Shown: positions 12,231-55,385 of the stretch, in pieces
Numbering within the stretch: the stretch's first letter is position 1
Layout: every line of letters starts with the position of its first letter
From: Elysia chlorotica
Taxonomy: Eukaryota; Mollusca; Gastropoda; Plakobranchidae
Assembly: GCA_003991915.1 (NCBI GenBank)
Contig: RQTK01000056.1
Coordinates: 424,169-488,168, forward strand
DNA: 64,000 nt
Reading direction: 5' to 3'
Position numbers and translations under genes: made by a program
The notes under the pieces: generated by a model
Database searches by the model: none
Seen by the model: only the letters and a program-made list of their open reading frames with translations
Told to the model about the DNA's origin: nothing

Positions 12231-12236
12231 TTTAAT
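12231..12236 (-). terminator. Candidate poly(A) signal (ATTAAA) of the ABCC gene
   Basis: The minus strand reads ATTAAA 66 bp after the stop codon. A canonical AATAAA overlaps the stop itself at 12,301-12,306. Either would give a short 3' UTR, and I cannot choose between them or a more distal site. Confidence 0.35.
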
Positions 12237-12301
12237 AAACATCGTTTCGTGCCATAAACCAAAACACTGGTATTCATTTTGAAACAACTTTTTTTTAAAG
12301 T

Positions 12302-42140
<29,839 letters not shown>

Positions 42141-42940
42141 TGTCTCAGTAGGTAGTACATTATATCTACAGGGGAAACTCTACGCTATTCCATAATAAAT
42201 TGCAACATTATAAATGGGGGTTTAGTCACTGTTAAGTTGAGGAATGTACACAGAATGCATTTTTTGTAGTTATATTCAAGAAGGGTGTTTGACGTCGAAA
42301 TATGTAGGCGTATACTTATCCTAGAGAACTCACGCTATTATTTTTTTAGAGATTGTATTCACTTAGATATTTGAAATTAAAATGCAACATTATCAATAAG
42401 TGCGTGATAACTGCAAGTGAGCAATTTACACAGAACGCAACGTCCTTGTAGGTATAGCCTAATGGATAATTTTAGGTTGACATAGTAGGCATAATGCTTA
42501 TTCTGGGTAAACACCCGCTGTTTTTTTTATAACATTTATAAATAGTGTTTACATGCTTTCACACACAGATGTTACTAAAGGAAAACAATGTAAAGAAGTG
42601 TATGAAAAGCGGTACATACAAAAATAATGGTTTCATTGGTGTCAACATTATGTCAAGGCTAGTTTGGGTGAATTCACTGAATTGTCCCCCCGTCTGCGCC
42701 GTTGACTAAGAATAATTGCTATCGCGACAAAGAAAGAAATTGATAGTGTACTAATGATATACAGGTGTTTTTAGGATATAGAGAAATTAAGTTAAAAGAG
42801 GTTTAACGAGGAAGATAGAGAAAGAAAATAAAGATACCGACAGATACATGGAATGTAAGGGAGTGTTATAAAGATGTATAGATCGAAAGGTAAAAAGGGA
42901 AAGGAAAAAGAGGTAAAGAGTGAAATACAGAACGTGGGAC

Positions 42941-42941
<1 letters not shown>

Positions 42942-43022
<81 letters not shown>
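42942..43022. repeat. (GA)n microsatellite
   Basis: A pure GA tract directly preceding the first copy of the 440-bp duplication. Confidence 0.97.
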
Positions 43023-43025
<3 letters not shown>

Positions 43026-43041
43026 CAGAGGCAGAAACAGA

Positions 43042-43482
43042 CAGCGTCAAACAGAAAGATATTTAGAAAAATGGATAGCTGGAGAGAGCGAGAGGGTAGA
43101 AGGAGAGAAGAGAGAGATTCAGATATAAATAGAGAGAAAGAGAGCGAGATATGTACATGAACGGACAGATACAGAAATAGACAGAAAGAATAAAATTAAA
43201 TTTAAACCTCCCGTCTGTCACAAAAAAGTATCGAAATCCACACAGAATATATAGTGATACACATCATTGAAGAATATAATCACAGGTTGAAAATTTACTA
43301 ACTGTTCTTTCGGAAAGAAAGAAAAGAAACAAGGCAGATAATAAAAAGTTAATACATTCTGAAATCGTAATCAAAGGTATTAGTAATCATAATGCAAACT
43401 CCGTGATTAAAAGCTGAAAATACACCCACTAAGTTGTGGTTCAACCACGACATTTAGGGGACGCAACCATGACAATAAACAA
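43042..43482. repeat. 440-bp near-identical duplication, copy 1
   Basis: It matches 45,981-46,420 almost base for base, from 'cagcgtcaaacagaaagata' to 'gcaaccatgacaataaacaa'. I saw only about two single-base indels (gattcag/gatcag, agtaatcat/agtatcat). Confidence 0.96.
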
Positions 43483-44039
43483 TACACACATTTCTAAAAG
43501 CGTCCAACTATTTAAAGGAAATATGTTGGCTAGTCGAAATATAGACTGTGAATGGTGAGACACTAATAATTATGTAAGTATGACGAATGTAGTTGAAAAA
43601 ATCTAGCATTATACAAGTTCACTTGTCCATTAAGCCCTCTTGTTTTGTAAGCGCCCCATCTTTATGGTTTGATAACAGTCTGACAATACGATGGAGTAGA
43701 TAAAGTAGCATTAACATAAAATTCGACCGAAAAATCCTTTAAGAAATTGAAACATTTTTCTAAAAACGTGTTGAAAACACCAAAAGCTTTAAGTCTTTTG
43801 AAATTATAATGATTCTTATCTACAAAATATATAAGAATAAGGAATAAAACAATGTTGGTGTTAATTACTGTGTTATAATTATAATAATGTAACAAAGTAA
43901 ATTAAAGTTATAACTTACTTATAATTCTAAATTTGCGTTATTTTTGTTCTTTTACTACTAGGGGGCCCAACTCATCTATATCCCACTTTATTCACGCAAA
44001 CACAAGATAATGTAAACATAACTATACATACACGCTCAT

Positions 44040-44210
44040 CCCTCACGCGCTCTCTATTTCTTTCCCTTTCACTCTCCCTTTTTTAATGTCTCTCTCACTC
44101 TCTCGATTCAGTTCTTTTTCTCTTTATCTCTCCTTCTTACTCTTCTCTGAACTTCTTCTGTCTTTATGTTTTCTCTCTCTCTTTCTTACTCTCTGTCTCT
44201 CTCTCTCAGT
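44040..44210. repeat. CT-rich low-complexity block
   Basis: Degenerate CTCT/TTCT sequence with no coding signal. Confidence 0.85.
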
Positions 44211-45980
44211 AACTAGATCTCCAAATTGAGTAGCTGGAGTTTCTAGAGTTAATCGAAACTTTGAAGAAAATCCAGAAGACCAAAAATACTTCTCAGCAAT
44301 TCCTTTTTTTGCTAAATATTGTTGTAAGGGGGTGACAGATATCACATTAGGTAGAGCGTATATCTGACTGGCAAGAGGTTTGCGATTCAATCCTCAATTT
44401 TCCTAGATGTTTGGAACAGCAATTTATCGTCGCTTCATATGTGTTCTCCGGTTAATCTTAAAGTGTCAATAGTATCAATGATAACCAATACTATACAATT
44501 TATGCAAAAGCAGCACCGTAACAGCACTATCATATAACTTATAATAAAAATACGGAGACTGAGTTTTTTTTCCAGATCGCCGGCCCAGATTCGAACTTCC
44601 CACCGTCTGCTATTCAAACAATAGCATTACTAACTGTGCCCTACTAACGTCATTATGCCACATGTATCATTTTTTGGCTTTGGGGTGATTAGGAAACCCC
44701 TTGTCAAATAAGCTGTAGAATGTTCTATCTTGTTTCTAAAATACTGAAGAAATAGAGTAATTTAGAAACGAGATACGGCATTTTACAACATTACTGAGGT
44801 AACGATATGATACAAGGATTAAGATCGTCCTACAAACCATACTCAACTGGTCTTACTGGTTCTCAATATATTCAACTGAATCGCGAAAGTGGATGATTCA
44901 TACAACTCAACAATCGAAACTCGACTTAACAAATACAAGGAAACTGTCCTGTCATGCTTATGAAAAGCTTTTAGAGTGTCGATTACAATGTATTGGTAAG
45001 ATGGAATTGGTGGCAGTGAACTTGTGTATTCAATGAACGTGTACTGAATATTTTCCTAAACATGGACTGATGACATGCCATTATGAAATAATTATTTGTT
45101 ATGCACTTAAACAAGCAAAATGAACATGTTATGAACTACATGTATCTGATCTATTTAATGATTTGTTCAAGTTTTTCTTTTATGTCGAATTACTTAGTGT
45201 GCACCTTAAAGTCATGTAAAATGTTTCGTCTTTTTACAACCAATTCAAAACTACTGTTTTCTGCAAAATAAATTGCAGTTGAAAAACGTTTAGGCTGCTT
45301 TAAACTTGTGAATTATAAACAGTTGTTGGTAATATTTTTAAATTCATTTTTCTTTCAGTCCAGTAAAGCCCTCTTTTTCATAACAGCGCCTCTTCATAGT
45401 CATCAAACGGGTTAACAATGAAAAAAAAACAACATTTATTTATCCACCAGGCTGTTAAAACAAAAGCATACAGAGTTATAACAGTACCTTTAGATTTTAG
45501 ATTAAGTGTGATCTTTCACAAAAAAACAGCTCTCATTGATATTTTTACGGGAGCTAGTGTGGCGTGTGCTGCTTTTATTTCTATGTTCTAATTAAGGTGG
45601 TTCACCAATCTTTAGAGATACTTTTTCTGAGGTTTAAAGAAGGAAAGCAACCGCATTGATATCTTGACCCTAATTAATACGCAAAATCCTCCCCTTGAAA
45701 ACCTCTCACTATTTAAGAGCTATGGTTAATAATTTGTTTCCGTTATCTGCCCAACTGTCTGTTTAGTTATACGTCCGCCAATTTTAGAAATACATAAAAG
45801 ACACTGAAAAACAAAAAAAAATTGGAGTGGGATATTGGACGAAGCTAGAGAGAGAGAGAACTAGAGAGAGGGAGAGAGAGAACGAGAAATTGATTTTTTT
45901 GGGGAAAAGCAGATAGAGACACAGGGCGAACTAATAGAGACATCAGACTGAAACATTGGAAAGAGAGAGAGAGAGAGAGA

Positions 45981-46418
45981 GACAGCGTCAAACAGAAAGA
46001 TATTTAGAAAAATGGATAGCTGGAGAGAGCGAGAGGGTAGAAGGAGAGAAGAGAGAGATCAGATATAAATAGAGAGAAAGAGAGCGAGATATGTACATGA
46101 ACGGACAGATACAGAAATAGACAGAAAGAATAAAATTAAATTTAAACCTCCCGTCTGTCACAAAAAAGTATCGAAATCCACACAGAATATATAGTGATAC
46201 ACATCATTGAAGAATATAATCACAGGTTGAAAATTTACTAACTGTTCTTTCGGAAAGAAAGAAAAGAAACAAGGCAGATAATAAAAAGTTAATACATTCT
46301 GAAATCGTAATCAAAGGTATTAGTATCATAATGCAAACTCCGTGATTAAAAGCTGAAAATACACCCACTAAGTTGTGGTTCAACCACGACATTTAGGGGA
46401 CGCAACCATGACAATAAA

Positions 46419-46420
<2 letters not shown>
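45981..46420. repeat. 440-bp near-identical duplication, copy 2
   Basis: Direct orientation, 2.94 kb from copy 1. Both copies are preceded by GA tracts, and this one is also followed by a GA tract (46,420-46,466). Confidence 0.96.
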
Positions 46421-46462
<42 letters not shown>

Positions 46463-46807
46463 GAGAGGAAAACTACATATTATAACAGAAGAAAAGACAG
46501 ACAGAAAGAAAGTAAAAATAGATAGCACGATTATCTGCCGCTGAGAAAATTTACAGTGAGCTCCCCCATCTCTGGATCGCAATCTTCCGAGTAAAAAAAT
46601 CGTTAGAAATCAACGTCAAATCTTAAAAGCTTAAAGGATTCTGAAGTGCGATATATTTAAAGATTTTTTAGATGCGTATAGATGGTCTTTACTACCACCT
46701 TCCCCATGGGTGATTAACAGATATACTCGAGTCATAGCTTTGGATCCCGCTTTATCCACTGTGAACTAGCCACCAATCGACTTAAGGTAATGATAGCATG
46801 TGGTAGA

Positions 46808-47085
46808 TAGGTTTGTTGAGTTGGTTTAACGACGATAAATTCTTATGCTATATTGTAGACGGACCCCAAGACTGCCGTTTGACAATTTTATGTGCTGCCA
46901 CACACGAGACGGGGCGTAATGAAATGGACTCCTCTCTCAGCCGATCACATTATACTGGCACCGACTGAACTAGTTGCGGGGGAAGACATTGCGGCACATA
47001 CATTTTTAACGACCGTTGGATTCAAACTGCAAAACTCTTGATCTGAAGACCTACGCTCTACCAGTTGAGCCAGTGCATCCCCGAT
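46808..47085 (-). repeat. SINE family A, full-length copy
   Basis: The terminal 'gttgagttggtttaacga', the body (gccacacacgagacgggg) and a long tRNA-like head ('gatctgaagacctacgctct', 'accagttgagccagtgc') are present. Confidence 0.92.
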
Positions 47086-47937
47086 ATGTGTGCTTAAAGA
47101 AGCGGTTTCTTTTAAAACAGCTTCTGTGTATATTATAGATTGTAAGATAAATATAGAAAGCGAGACATAGGTAGGAATATAAAGGAAAGATTATAAACAT
47201 TGAGAAAACAGAAAAAAGCTACATAGAGAGATTGCCCATACATCATCTTTTGCTGAGACAATCTATCTGCATCATGGTACACTTCACTTCCTTCCTTAGT
47301 AAAAATCGCCAGGAACTAACACAGTGTTGTGGTAAGTTAAGGGTTGGCAAAAAAATATGTTTTATCGGTCTCTCTACTTGTCTGAGTTATAGCATATTAA
47401 TAAAGCACCTGCCCAAGAAAGAGTTATAAAAAAACTATACCTCCTACTTTCAAGGCCAAAATGGAAAAAAAAAGCTGCTTCTTCAGGTCCCATCAAAATC
47501 CCAGTGGGTGGGTAGCAGAGTTCGTGTGTCAGAAAATAATCTTTTATGGTTTCATTGCTTTGGCCTTCGCTTTATCAACGATGCAGTGGCCACTTAAAGG
47601 TTATAATAGGCCCAGGTAGATAGGTCTGTAGAACGAAGAGATTTCTTTCCAAGAGGAAACAGTAAATCTGCAAGGCTTTGAGTACTGCATAGATTAATAG
47701 TTCACTTTACTTCTGTGAATTATGGTATATAAATGAAAAACCGCCCCAAGAGAAGGTATAAAGAACTACACCTCACGCCCCTAAAAGTGCAACTACTCTC
47801 AGACTTCAAGTCTGACCACATTCCCTGAGTGTGAAATGAATATATTGGTGAAAAAAATACAAAGAGGTTATTAAACCCAAGGTATTTAGGGGTCGGAAGA
47901 AAGAGAAAGGGAAGAGCCAGGGAGAGACAGAGAGACA

Positions 47938-48155
<218 letters not shown>

Positions 48156-48537
48156 TTTCAAAAGTTAATTTAAAGGTAGTTGTAGCATGTCATTCAATAA
48201 TTTTTAATTAAAGTCATTCGGGTTTCAAAACTCCACTGAATGTGTTAGAGATCATTGGATATAAGGTTACGAGAAAATTCTATACTGTTGTGATCGAACC
48301 AGAAACATAGATCACCTTTTAATGTCAACTGGGCTTTACGCGTGTATTTATAAATAAGTAAACTAAACCTGAAAAAGCAATCTGAACTTTATATGACTCT
48401 TTACTCAATCATAACATCAATCAAACGATAGAAATAATTGTCTCTTTGGCGTGAGTGGTCAAATAAAACATCTGGTTTACAGTATATCTCATTCATACAA
48501 ATAGTCCAAACTTGCGCTACTTATTTAGACAGCTGGT

Positions 48538-48717
48538 TCATCTTTTCACCAGCCGATTCATGCATGTTGGATGGTCATTGAAGCCTATATTTGATTCTTT
48601 TTCCCTAGCGATAACATAAATTAAAGGTCTTACGATAACGGAGCCCATGGCGAAAACGGAAACAAAAACGACAGACAAGGGGATATGCAATTGCGTGGAA
48701 CCTCTTTTTAAGACTTA
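48538..48717 (-). pseudogene. Possible GPCR-like transmembrane fragment
   Basis: A 57-codon open stretch between stops contains PLSVVFVSVFAMGSVIVRPL and IYVIAREKESN, a hydrophobic helix followed by a charged turn. It could be a TM7 (NPxxY-like RPLIY) or TM1 of a rhodopsin-family receptor. A second hydrophobic stretch, IDDIIALLMLINMLFF, lies upstream in another frame. Frames are broken and no start or donor fits. This is a weak call. Confidence 0.2.
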
Positions 48718-49066
48718 GTAAGAGAACGAACAATTTAAAAAAACAACATATTAATAAGCATGAGGAGCGCGATTATGTCATCTATATTCGTTGTGTGGAT
48801 CACAAAGTATACACTGCCTATAGAGACACAGGTGAGTACAACTTTAGGCTTACAGTAACTGTGGCGGACAAGCGAGGAAATACCTTCATAATTCAATGAG
48901 CATGGTTTGTACAACTGATGAGGTATTTCTAGCCTGAATGCACCTAATTAACTGACTTTATGGTTTTACCGCGAATACGATAGGTTAGAAAGTTAGTACC
49001 GTAAGTATAACAACGCAGTCGCTTGCAACACGTCGTAAGCCTTCTTATTAATATATTTTAAGATGA

Positions 49067-49210
49067 GTAGTAAGCAAACCACAACGTTGTACTTACGACG
49101 TCTACTGCATCCCTTCGCTGTGGCAAATACGCTATGTGTAGTAAGCAAACCACAACGTTGCACTTACGACGTCTAATGCACCCCTTCTCTGCGGCAAATA
49201 CGGTGTGTCA
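49067..49210. repeat. 71-bp tandem duplication of a MITE-like sequence
   Basis: Two units of 'gtagtaagcaaaccacaacg', 'ttgtacttacgacgtct' and 'cttcgctgtggcaaatacg'. Inverted motifs gtcgtaag/cttacgac flank the region (49,033 and 49,091). A related sequence lies at 62,478-62,530. Confidence 0.8.
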
Positions 49211-50092
49211 AGAAAGCATAATAGTGCGCTATTTGTACAACATTGCTAGGGTTTCATACGAATGGCGAGTTCATGACCAACTCTGCACCAACGCATCGAA
49301 TTTATTACAAATCACAGAGCCGACTATTTCTTTTGTACGCGTCAATAGCTTAACAGAGACTTCATAGGTCACATTTAATGGTGTAAATACAATATGTATG
49401 TTTTTCATAATACGGTAGTTCACATTATTTCGCTTCTTTGTCCTTTCATTCTAAACTTAGAAAAGTTATAGTGCGCTCTCGTGGTATATATTTCTCAATA
49501 GAAAATGAAATTTATCAGTGAAATTTTATTACTAAAACGTCATATTCCTTTAGTACATGTTTTTATTGATCTGTAAGAACGTCGTGGCTATTTCAGTGAA
49601 AAAAAAACAGCCATGCTTCGATCTTGCTGCGAATCAACTAAAAAACGTTTTTATAAGAAAAAGCAGCCCGCATTATTTAATAAATATAATCTTTTAAGGA
49701 TTTAAAACGCTTTATTTTCTAAGCGTCTGAACTTTTAATCCAATCTAACAATGTCCATCTTCACATTATGCATTTTATGCTCTTTCAAAGCTTATTCTAA
49801 GCATGGACAGATTTCATCATCTTTATCTTTATCTAAACTATATCCCTGAACTGACTATGAACTTTTACCCCAAGAAATTCAACGCTTGTCAAACTATGAC
49901 CAGTAGTGGATTAAATCTCTCATAATGTTATCATCTATGTTTTAATTGGACGCTTCTTAACCATTGAGGGAATTAACTATTTGCCCTCAATGTTATGGAT
50001 GTCCTGAGACAACTGACCACAATAACCCTTCACTGCCTCTCAACAAAACTTGACGGGGGATAATATTATGAAACAGTTCAGACTGCAGGCGT

Positions 50093-50185
50093 TAGGATAA
50101 CGAGATAACACCATGGATTGACAGGATAACGAGATAACACCATGGATTGACAGGATAACGAGATAACACCATGGATTGACAGGAT
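50093..50185. repeat. 29-bp tandem repeat, three copies
   Basis: 'aggataacgagataacacc' plus 'atggattgac' is repeated three times almost perfectly. Confidence 0.95.
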
Positions 50186-50509
50186 AATCGTGGAGGTGTA
50201 ACCATACGATACAACGGGATGCAGTGGATATCAAACTAGTCTCACATTCAAAGACACTGCCCATCTCTATTTCTATTACTAATGACTTCGTAAACCCATT
50301 AGACACGTTTGCTTCATGTACATTTCTCTAAAGTTGGGCGTTGGCATTTTGGGAACTGGCTGTTGCTATTGATAATGATAAATCGTCGATGATTTGGTTG
50401 AACTCTCTCGGGGACATGATTGTGTTTAAAGAGTGTTCATCTCACCGAACTCCAGCAGTACAGCTTTTACAGTAAGGTCTTGTTCCTTTTAAATCGTAAA
50501 TTGAGAATC

Positions 50510-50770
50510 AAGAATGAATCCTAATCGTTATGGGGAGTGTTTTTCCGCTCGAGTGAATGAACAGGGATGGTAAGCAGGGAGATACGAAATTTATCAAATA
50601 TGCCCGGTCGGTTTCAGTAATACATCTGTATCAGAGAATGGATATCTTGTATTCAATACGGGATTTTACTGGCAACCAATTTAGATCTAGCTGTAACATG
50701 GTCCCGCTTTCTTTTGCCGTTACTATTCTAGCAACGCTTTTTGGCATCTTTGCAACTTGTCCAGACTCTC
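50510..50770 (-). mobile_element. LINE relic (CR1/L2-type reverse-transcriptase C-terminus)
   Basis: The minus strand reads SVARIVTAKESGTMLQL then DLNWLPVKSRIEYKISIL and a stop. After a frameshift it reads YLINFVSPCLPS. This is the LINE motif 'NxAARLVT...LxxLHWLPVxxRIxYKi...YLxDLlxPYxPSR'. Stops and frameshifts mark it as dead. Only this short C-terminal piece is visible. Confidence 0.7.
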
Positions 50771-51844
50771 GTCAGATAAAGCATAACAGTAGTCCAACCG
50801 TGAAATAAAGAATCAAGGGTCTTTTTATTTTTCGTCCAGATAATAATTATGTCAATGCGCTTATTTTCCGTATTTTAAGATAGATTGACCTACAAAGGTG
50901 ACTAATATGTGACCCAATTGTTAAATGATGATTTACAATCACACTGTTATCTAGTCGTTCATTTTTTGTTATATCTTAGTGCATTACATTTTAATATATA
51001 CTGAAATTTGTTTTTGTTGCCCCCCCCCCCTCCCACCTCTTCCAGACAAACAAAAAAACATTTTACTTTCTAAATCGGCTACCATTTTTTTAAATTTGCA
51101 GAATGGTGTTTGCTAATTCCTTTTCATTGTCAATTGCGGAAATGGAATAACTATGTGCAACCTGTTGAAGGAAAATAGAAAGATACATGCAGTACCACTT
51201 ATTTGCTACGATTGGATACCTTAAAGTTACGCCTAATAAAATGTTTGTTTAAAAAGTGAATAGTATTCTTAGTCGTGGTGTTTATCAACTAGTTTTGAGC
51301 AACGTCGGATTTTTACAAATTCAAAAGTTTCAAAATTATGTATTAAAATGTGTGTCTTGTTTTTAATCTACGTGATTAAATCTTACATGCCCCATTAAAG
51401 TCACAAATAGGATCAAGAGAAATCAAAGATTAACCCAGATGATACATTTTATTACAGTACAGAAATACACGTTACTTTCAAGATCTTTACAGAGACTTTA
51501 TTAAGAAGTTTTTTTTTTAATAATGGGAATAATTTTTTGTTCAGTGTAACGTCTGTCTACAAAAGGTAAACAATAACTTCATGCTACAGTTATCCCAGGG
51601 GACAAACAAACATAACTTTGTACTGTGAACGATGATTCAGGTGCGAAAATTTATCACCAAATGTTTTTTCATTCATCCAGTAATATTTGTTCAGAAGGAT
51701 AGACTCAAGACAGAAAAACATTTACCTAAGTAAATAATTTCATATCTTGGTCTTTGTACAGCAACACAAACCAAACCTTAAACAAATGAAGCAAGGACGT
51801 TTTCCGTGGTAAATAAACTCTTCTTTGTTTCCTGGGTCCTTTGT

Positions 51845-51992
<148 letters not shown>

Positions 51993-52697
51993 CTTTCAAT
52001 TCACTAATTAAAAAAATCTATTTATGCGTTTATGCTTGTGTAAATCTTATTTATTTTGATACACCTATTGTCATACCGCATTTTCAAAGTAGCCAGAGAA
52101 CTGACCTTTCTCCATGAATGCCTACATTTCAGTAAATCCTAGGTAATTTGTTTTAATTTCATAGAAGAGTTCTTTGGAAGTTTTAGGCTAAAATTTTAGA
52201 CATATCTTGAAAATGACTAGATAACGGGTTTTACTGTAACATAGTAAAATACGTGCTACTTCCCAAACCACTTTGCACGTAAAATTGTCAGACTATACTC
52301 TTGTGACCTTTTGCAATAAACGTCCAAGTACTGTTGGCGTTAGACGCTTTGCAACTTACTCTCGGAGCTTCTTTTCACAATAACAAACACGCGCGTGCAA
52401 AACTTATTAGATTTCTATGCAGTCTATAAATATATTTCACTAATATGAGAATCATTGCAGACAGTTCCTTATCTTTTTTTTTTTAAGTAAACAAGACCCG
52501 TAATCGTGCGCACAGGCGCATTCGTAAAGCTACACATTAAAGTCACGTTTAAGTCGATTTCTGTCTGACCTTCGTTACCCAGGCCTACCCCTCTCACCCC
52601 TTTCCTATGTATGTCTGTGTCTGTCCATGTCTGTCTATATGTCTATTTCTCTCATCTCTTTCGTCTCGGTGAGTATTTCTCTTCTTCTGTCTCACTT

Positions 52698-52699
<2 letters not shown>

Positions 52700-52757
<58 letters not shown>

Positions 52758-52845
52758 CCCCTTTCTTTTTCTCTCTCTACCTCTCTCTCTCCCTCTCTCT
52801 CTCTCTTTCTCACTCTACCTCTCTCTATCTATCTCTCTCTTGACA
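52700..52845. repeat. (TC)n microsatellite
   Basis: CT tract with CCCT and TTTCT interruptions. Confidence 0.95.
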
Positions 52846-52957
52846 GGACTACAGATATCTCCGCCCTGTCTCGTAGGTGGCATAAAATTGTCAGACGTCA
52901 GGTTGGGGACTCGTCTACAAAATAGCATTTGTAGTGCTGTCGCCAAACGTTAAGCAA
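52845..52957 (+). repeat. SINE family A, 3' half
   Basis: 'ccgccctgtctcgtaggtgg', 'aattgtcagacgtcaggttg' and 'gccaaacgttaagc' match the family. The CT tract replaces the head. Confidence 0.85.
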
Positions 52958-52959
52958 AA

Positions 52960-52960
<1 letters not shown>

Positions 52961-53025
<65 letters not shown>

Positions 53026-53042
53026 TTATCTAGTTATCTTTC
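52961..53042. repeat. (ATCT)n microsatellite
   Basis: About 18 ATCT units at the start of the second duplicated unit. Confidence 0.98.
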
Positions 53043-53743
53043 TTTCCATCACTCATTTTTAAAAATCTATTTATGCGTTTATGCTTGTGTAAATCTTATT
53101 TATTCTCATACAAATATTGTCATACCGCATTTTCAAAGTAGCCAGAGAACTGACCTTTCTCCATGAATGCCTACATTTCAGTCAATCCTAGGTAATTCCT
53201 GTTTTAATCCCATAGAATTCCTCGAAAGTTTTAGGCTAAAATTTTAGGCATTTCTTGAAAATGACTAGATAACGGGTTTTACTGTAACATAGTAACATAC
53301 GTGCTACTTCCCAAACCACTTTGCACGTACATTTGTCAGACGTTAGTTTTGGGACCCTTGACACTAAAGTCCAAGTACTGTTGACGTTAGACGCTCAGCA
53401 ACTTACTCTCAGACCTTCTTTTCGCAATAACGAACACGCGCGTTCAAAACTTGTTAGATTTCAATACAGTGTTTAATTATAGTTCACTAATATGAGAATG
53501 ATTGCAGACAATTCCCTAAATTTTTTTAATATGAGAACAGGACATGTAAGCCTGCGCACAGGCGCATGCGTAAAGCTAGACATTAAAGTCACGTTTAAGT
53601 CGAACTCTGTCTGACCTTCATTATCCTGACCTTCCCTCTCACCCCTTTTCTTCCTTTGTATCTCTGTGTCTGTCTATGTCTGTCCATACGTCTATTTCTC
53701 TCATCTCTTTCGTCTCTGTGAATATGTTTCTTCTTCTGTCTCA

Positions 53744-53744
<1 letters not shown>

Positions 53745-53795
<51 letters not shown>

Positions 53796-53846
53796 AAATG
53801 TTCTTACTTCCCTTGCTCCCTCTCTCGATTTCTCTTCGATTCGTTT

Positions 53847-53889
<43 letters not shown>

Positions 53890-53900
53890 CTCTCTATCTC

Positions 53901-53932
<32 letters not shown>
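53745..53932. repeat. (CT)n/(CTGT)n microsatellite
   Basis: Two CT tracts separated by 'actgtaaatgttcttacttc', ending in four CTGT units. Confidence 0.96.
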
Positions 53933-53934
<2 letters not shown>

Positions 53935-54056
53935 CACGAGACTACAGGTCTCAGCACCCTGTCTCTTGTGTGGCACATAAAAATTGTCAGATGTCAGTCT
54001 TGGGTCCCGTCCACAACACAGCGTTTATAGAGCTGACGCTGGACGTTAAGCGACAA
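53933..54056 (+). repeat. SINE family A, 3' half
   Basis: Counterpart of 52,845-52,957 in the second duplicated unit, with 'gtctcttgtgtggcacataa', 'cagatgtcagtcttgggtcc' and 'gctgacgctggacgttaagc'. Confidence 0.88.
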
Positions 54057-54169
54057 AAAAATGTCTATCTGTATGTCTCTTGTTCTCTTCCTTTGTCTCT
54101 CTGTCTAACTCTTATCCTTTCTTTCATTCTCTTCTATTCTTGTCTGTCTACCAAAATGTTTATATTTCT

Positions 54170-54181
54170 CTCTCACTCTCT

Positions 54182-54233
<52 letters not shown>

Positions 54234-54243
54234 TCCTCTCTCA
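54170..54243. repeat. (CT)n microsatellite
   Basis: CT tract with minor interruptions. Confidence 0.96.
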
Positions 54244-55231
54244 CTCGTACTATCTCATTTTTGTTTCTTCCCCTTTTTCCCCACACACCTTTCTATGCTC
54301 AGGTGAGCATGATAGAAACCATTCCTGCCAGATTAGCAGTATAAATTGACCATTTCAGTCCATGCGGTTCTAGACAACACCTGCACAGAAAATTGTCTAA
54401 TTTTTTTCATAAGAACTGTGTGAACGATTTTCCTTGGAGATCCAGCAATATAAAAAATGTTTGGCCTTGAATACCACTCGGCAGAAATATTATTGTAGCT
54501 AAATTCTAGTTAAAACAAAACTAAAATAAATGATATAATTGTGACAAAGTAGAGAAAAGTAGAGATAATGATATTACTTTATTGCAGCCCAAGTCTAGTG
54601 AGAAAAAAAGAAGAATGTATAAACAAACTTATAGAAAAAAATGTTTTAATTAAAAAGTATAACCTAATTGCTGATTACTTGCTTTTTGAAGTAGTAAACC
54701 ATTGCTGAAATCTATTGTTTTGCTGTTGTTCGTTTTTGCTCTGTTTTTTCCTTATTTTGTTGGATCAAAAGTTGTTTGCATTTTTTCTAATTGTAATTTT
54801 CTGTTTCTAACAGACTTCCAGTTGCAAATTTGACACAGGTTTCGCCAGAATTTTCAAATAATGATATCCTTTTTCTTGGGGAAAATTAATTTTATACTTT
54901 ATAGGAAAAACAACAGGATGCAGAGCTATTTTAAACTACAACTTTATTTAATTTTACCATTTCAGCACACCTGAAGATGCATGCAAACATTTTAAAGATT
55001 TTTCATAATTCAAATCTACAATTAAAAATGAGATCAAATGAAAAAAAAATCTAGACAATAATTCATCGGGAAAAAAGAAAGTGTTTATAGATTTGAGTTT
55101 TGGTCCTCAAATTTATCTTACCCTTTAAAGTTGTTCTCATAGGAAAGCAACTGCATTCAAGATTTGATAAACTCGATTTTTTTAAATCGAAAAGGCATTA
55201 AGTGTGCGGGTGGTTAAGCAAAGGGTGGGTC

Positions 55232-55385
55232 TTCACATCGATTGGTTGGTTTATTTATATCCAACGTCAGCAACTAGACTGGCGCTGAATGTCAAGATTA
55301 ACGACTGCCAATTTTACGTGCAGCAACACAGGGGCCAAGCAGAGATGAATCGGAGATAACAGGACGTACTTCTCAGCCAGAAACA
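55232..55385 (-). repeat. SINE family A, degraded copy
   Basis: 'ggttggtttatttatatcca', 'acgtcagcaactagactggc' and 'gactgccaattttacgtgca' are recognisable. Confidence 0.7.
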
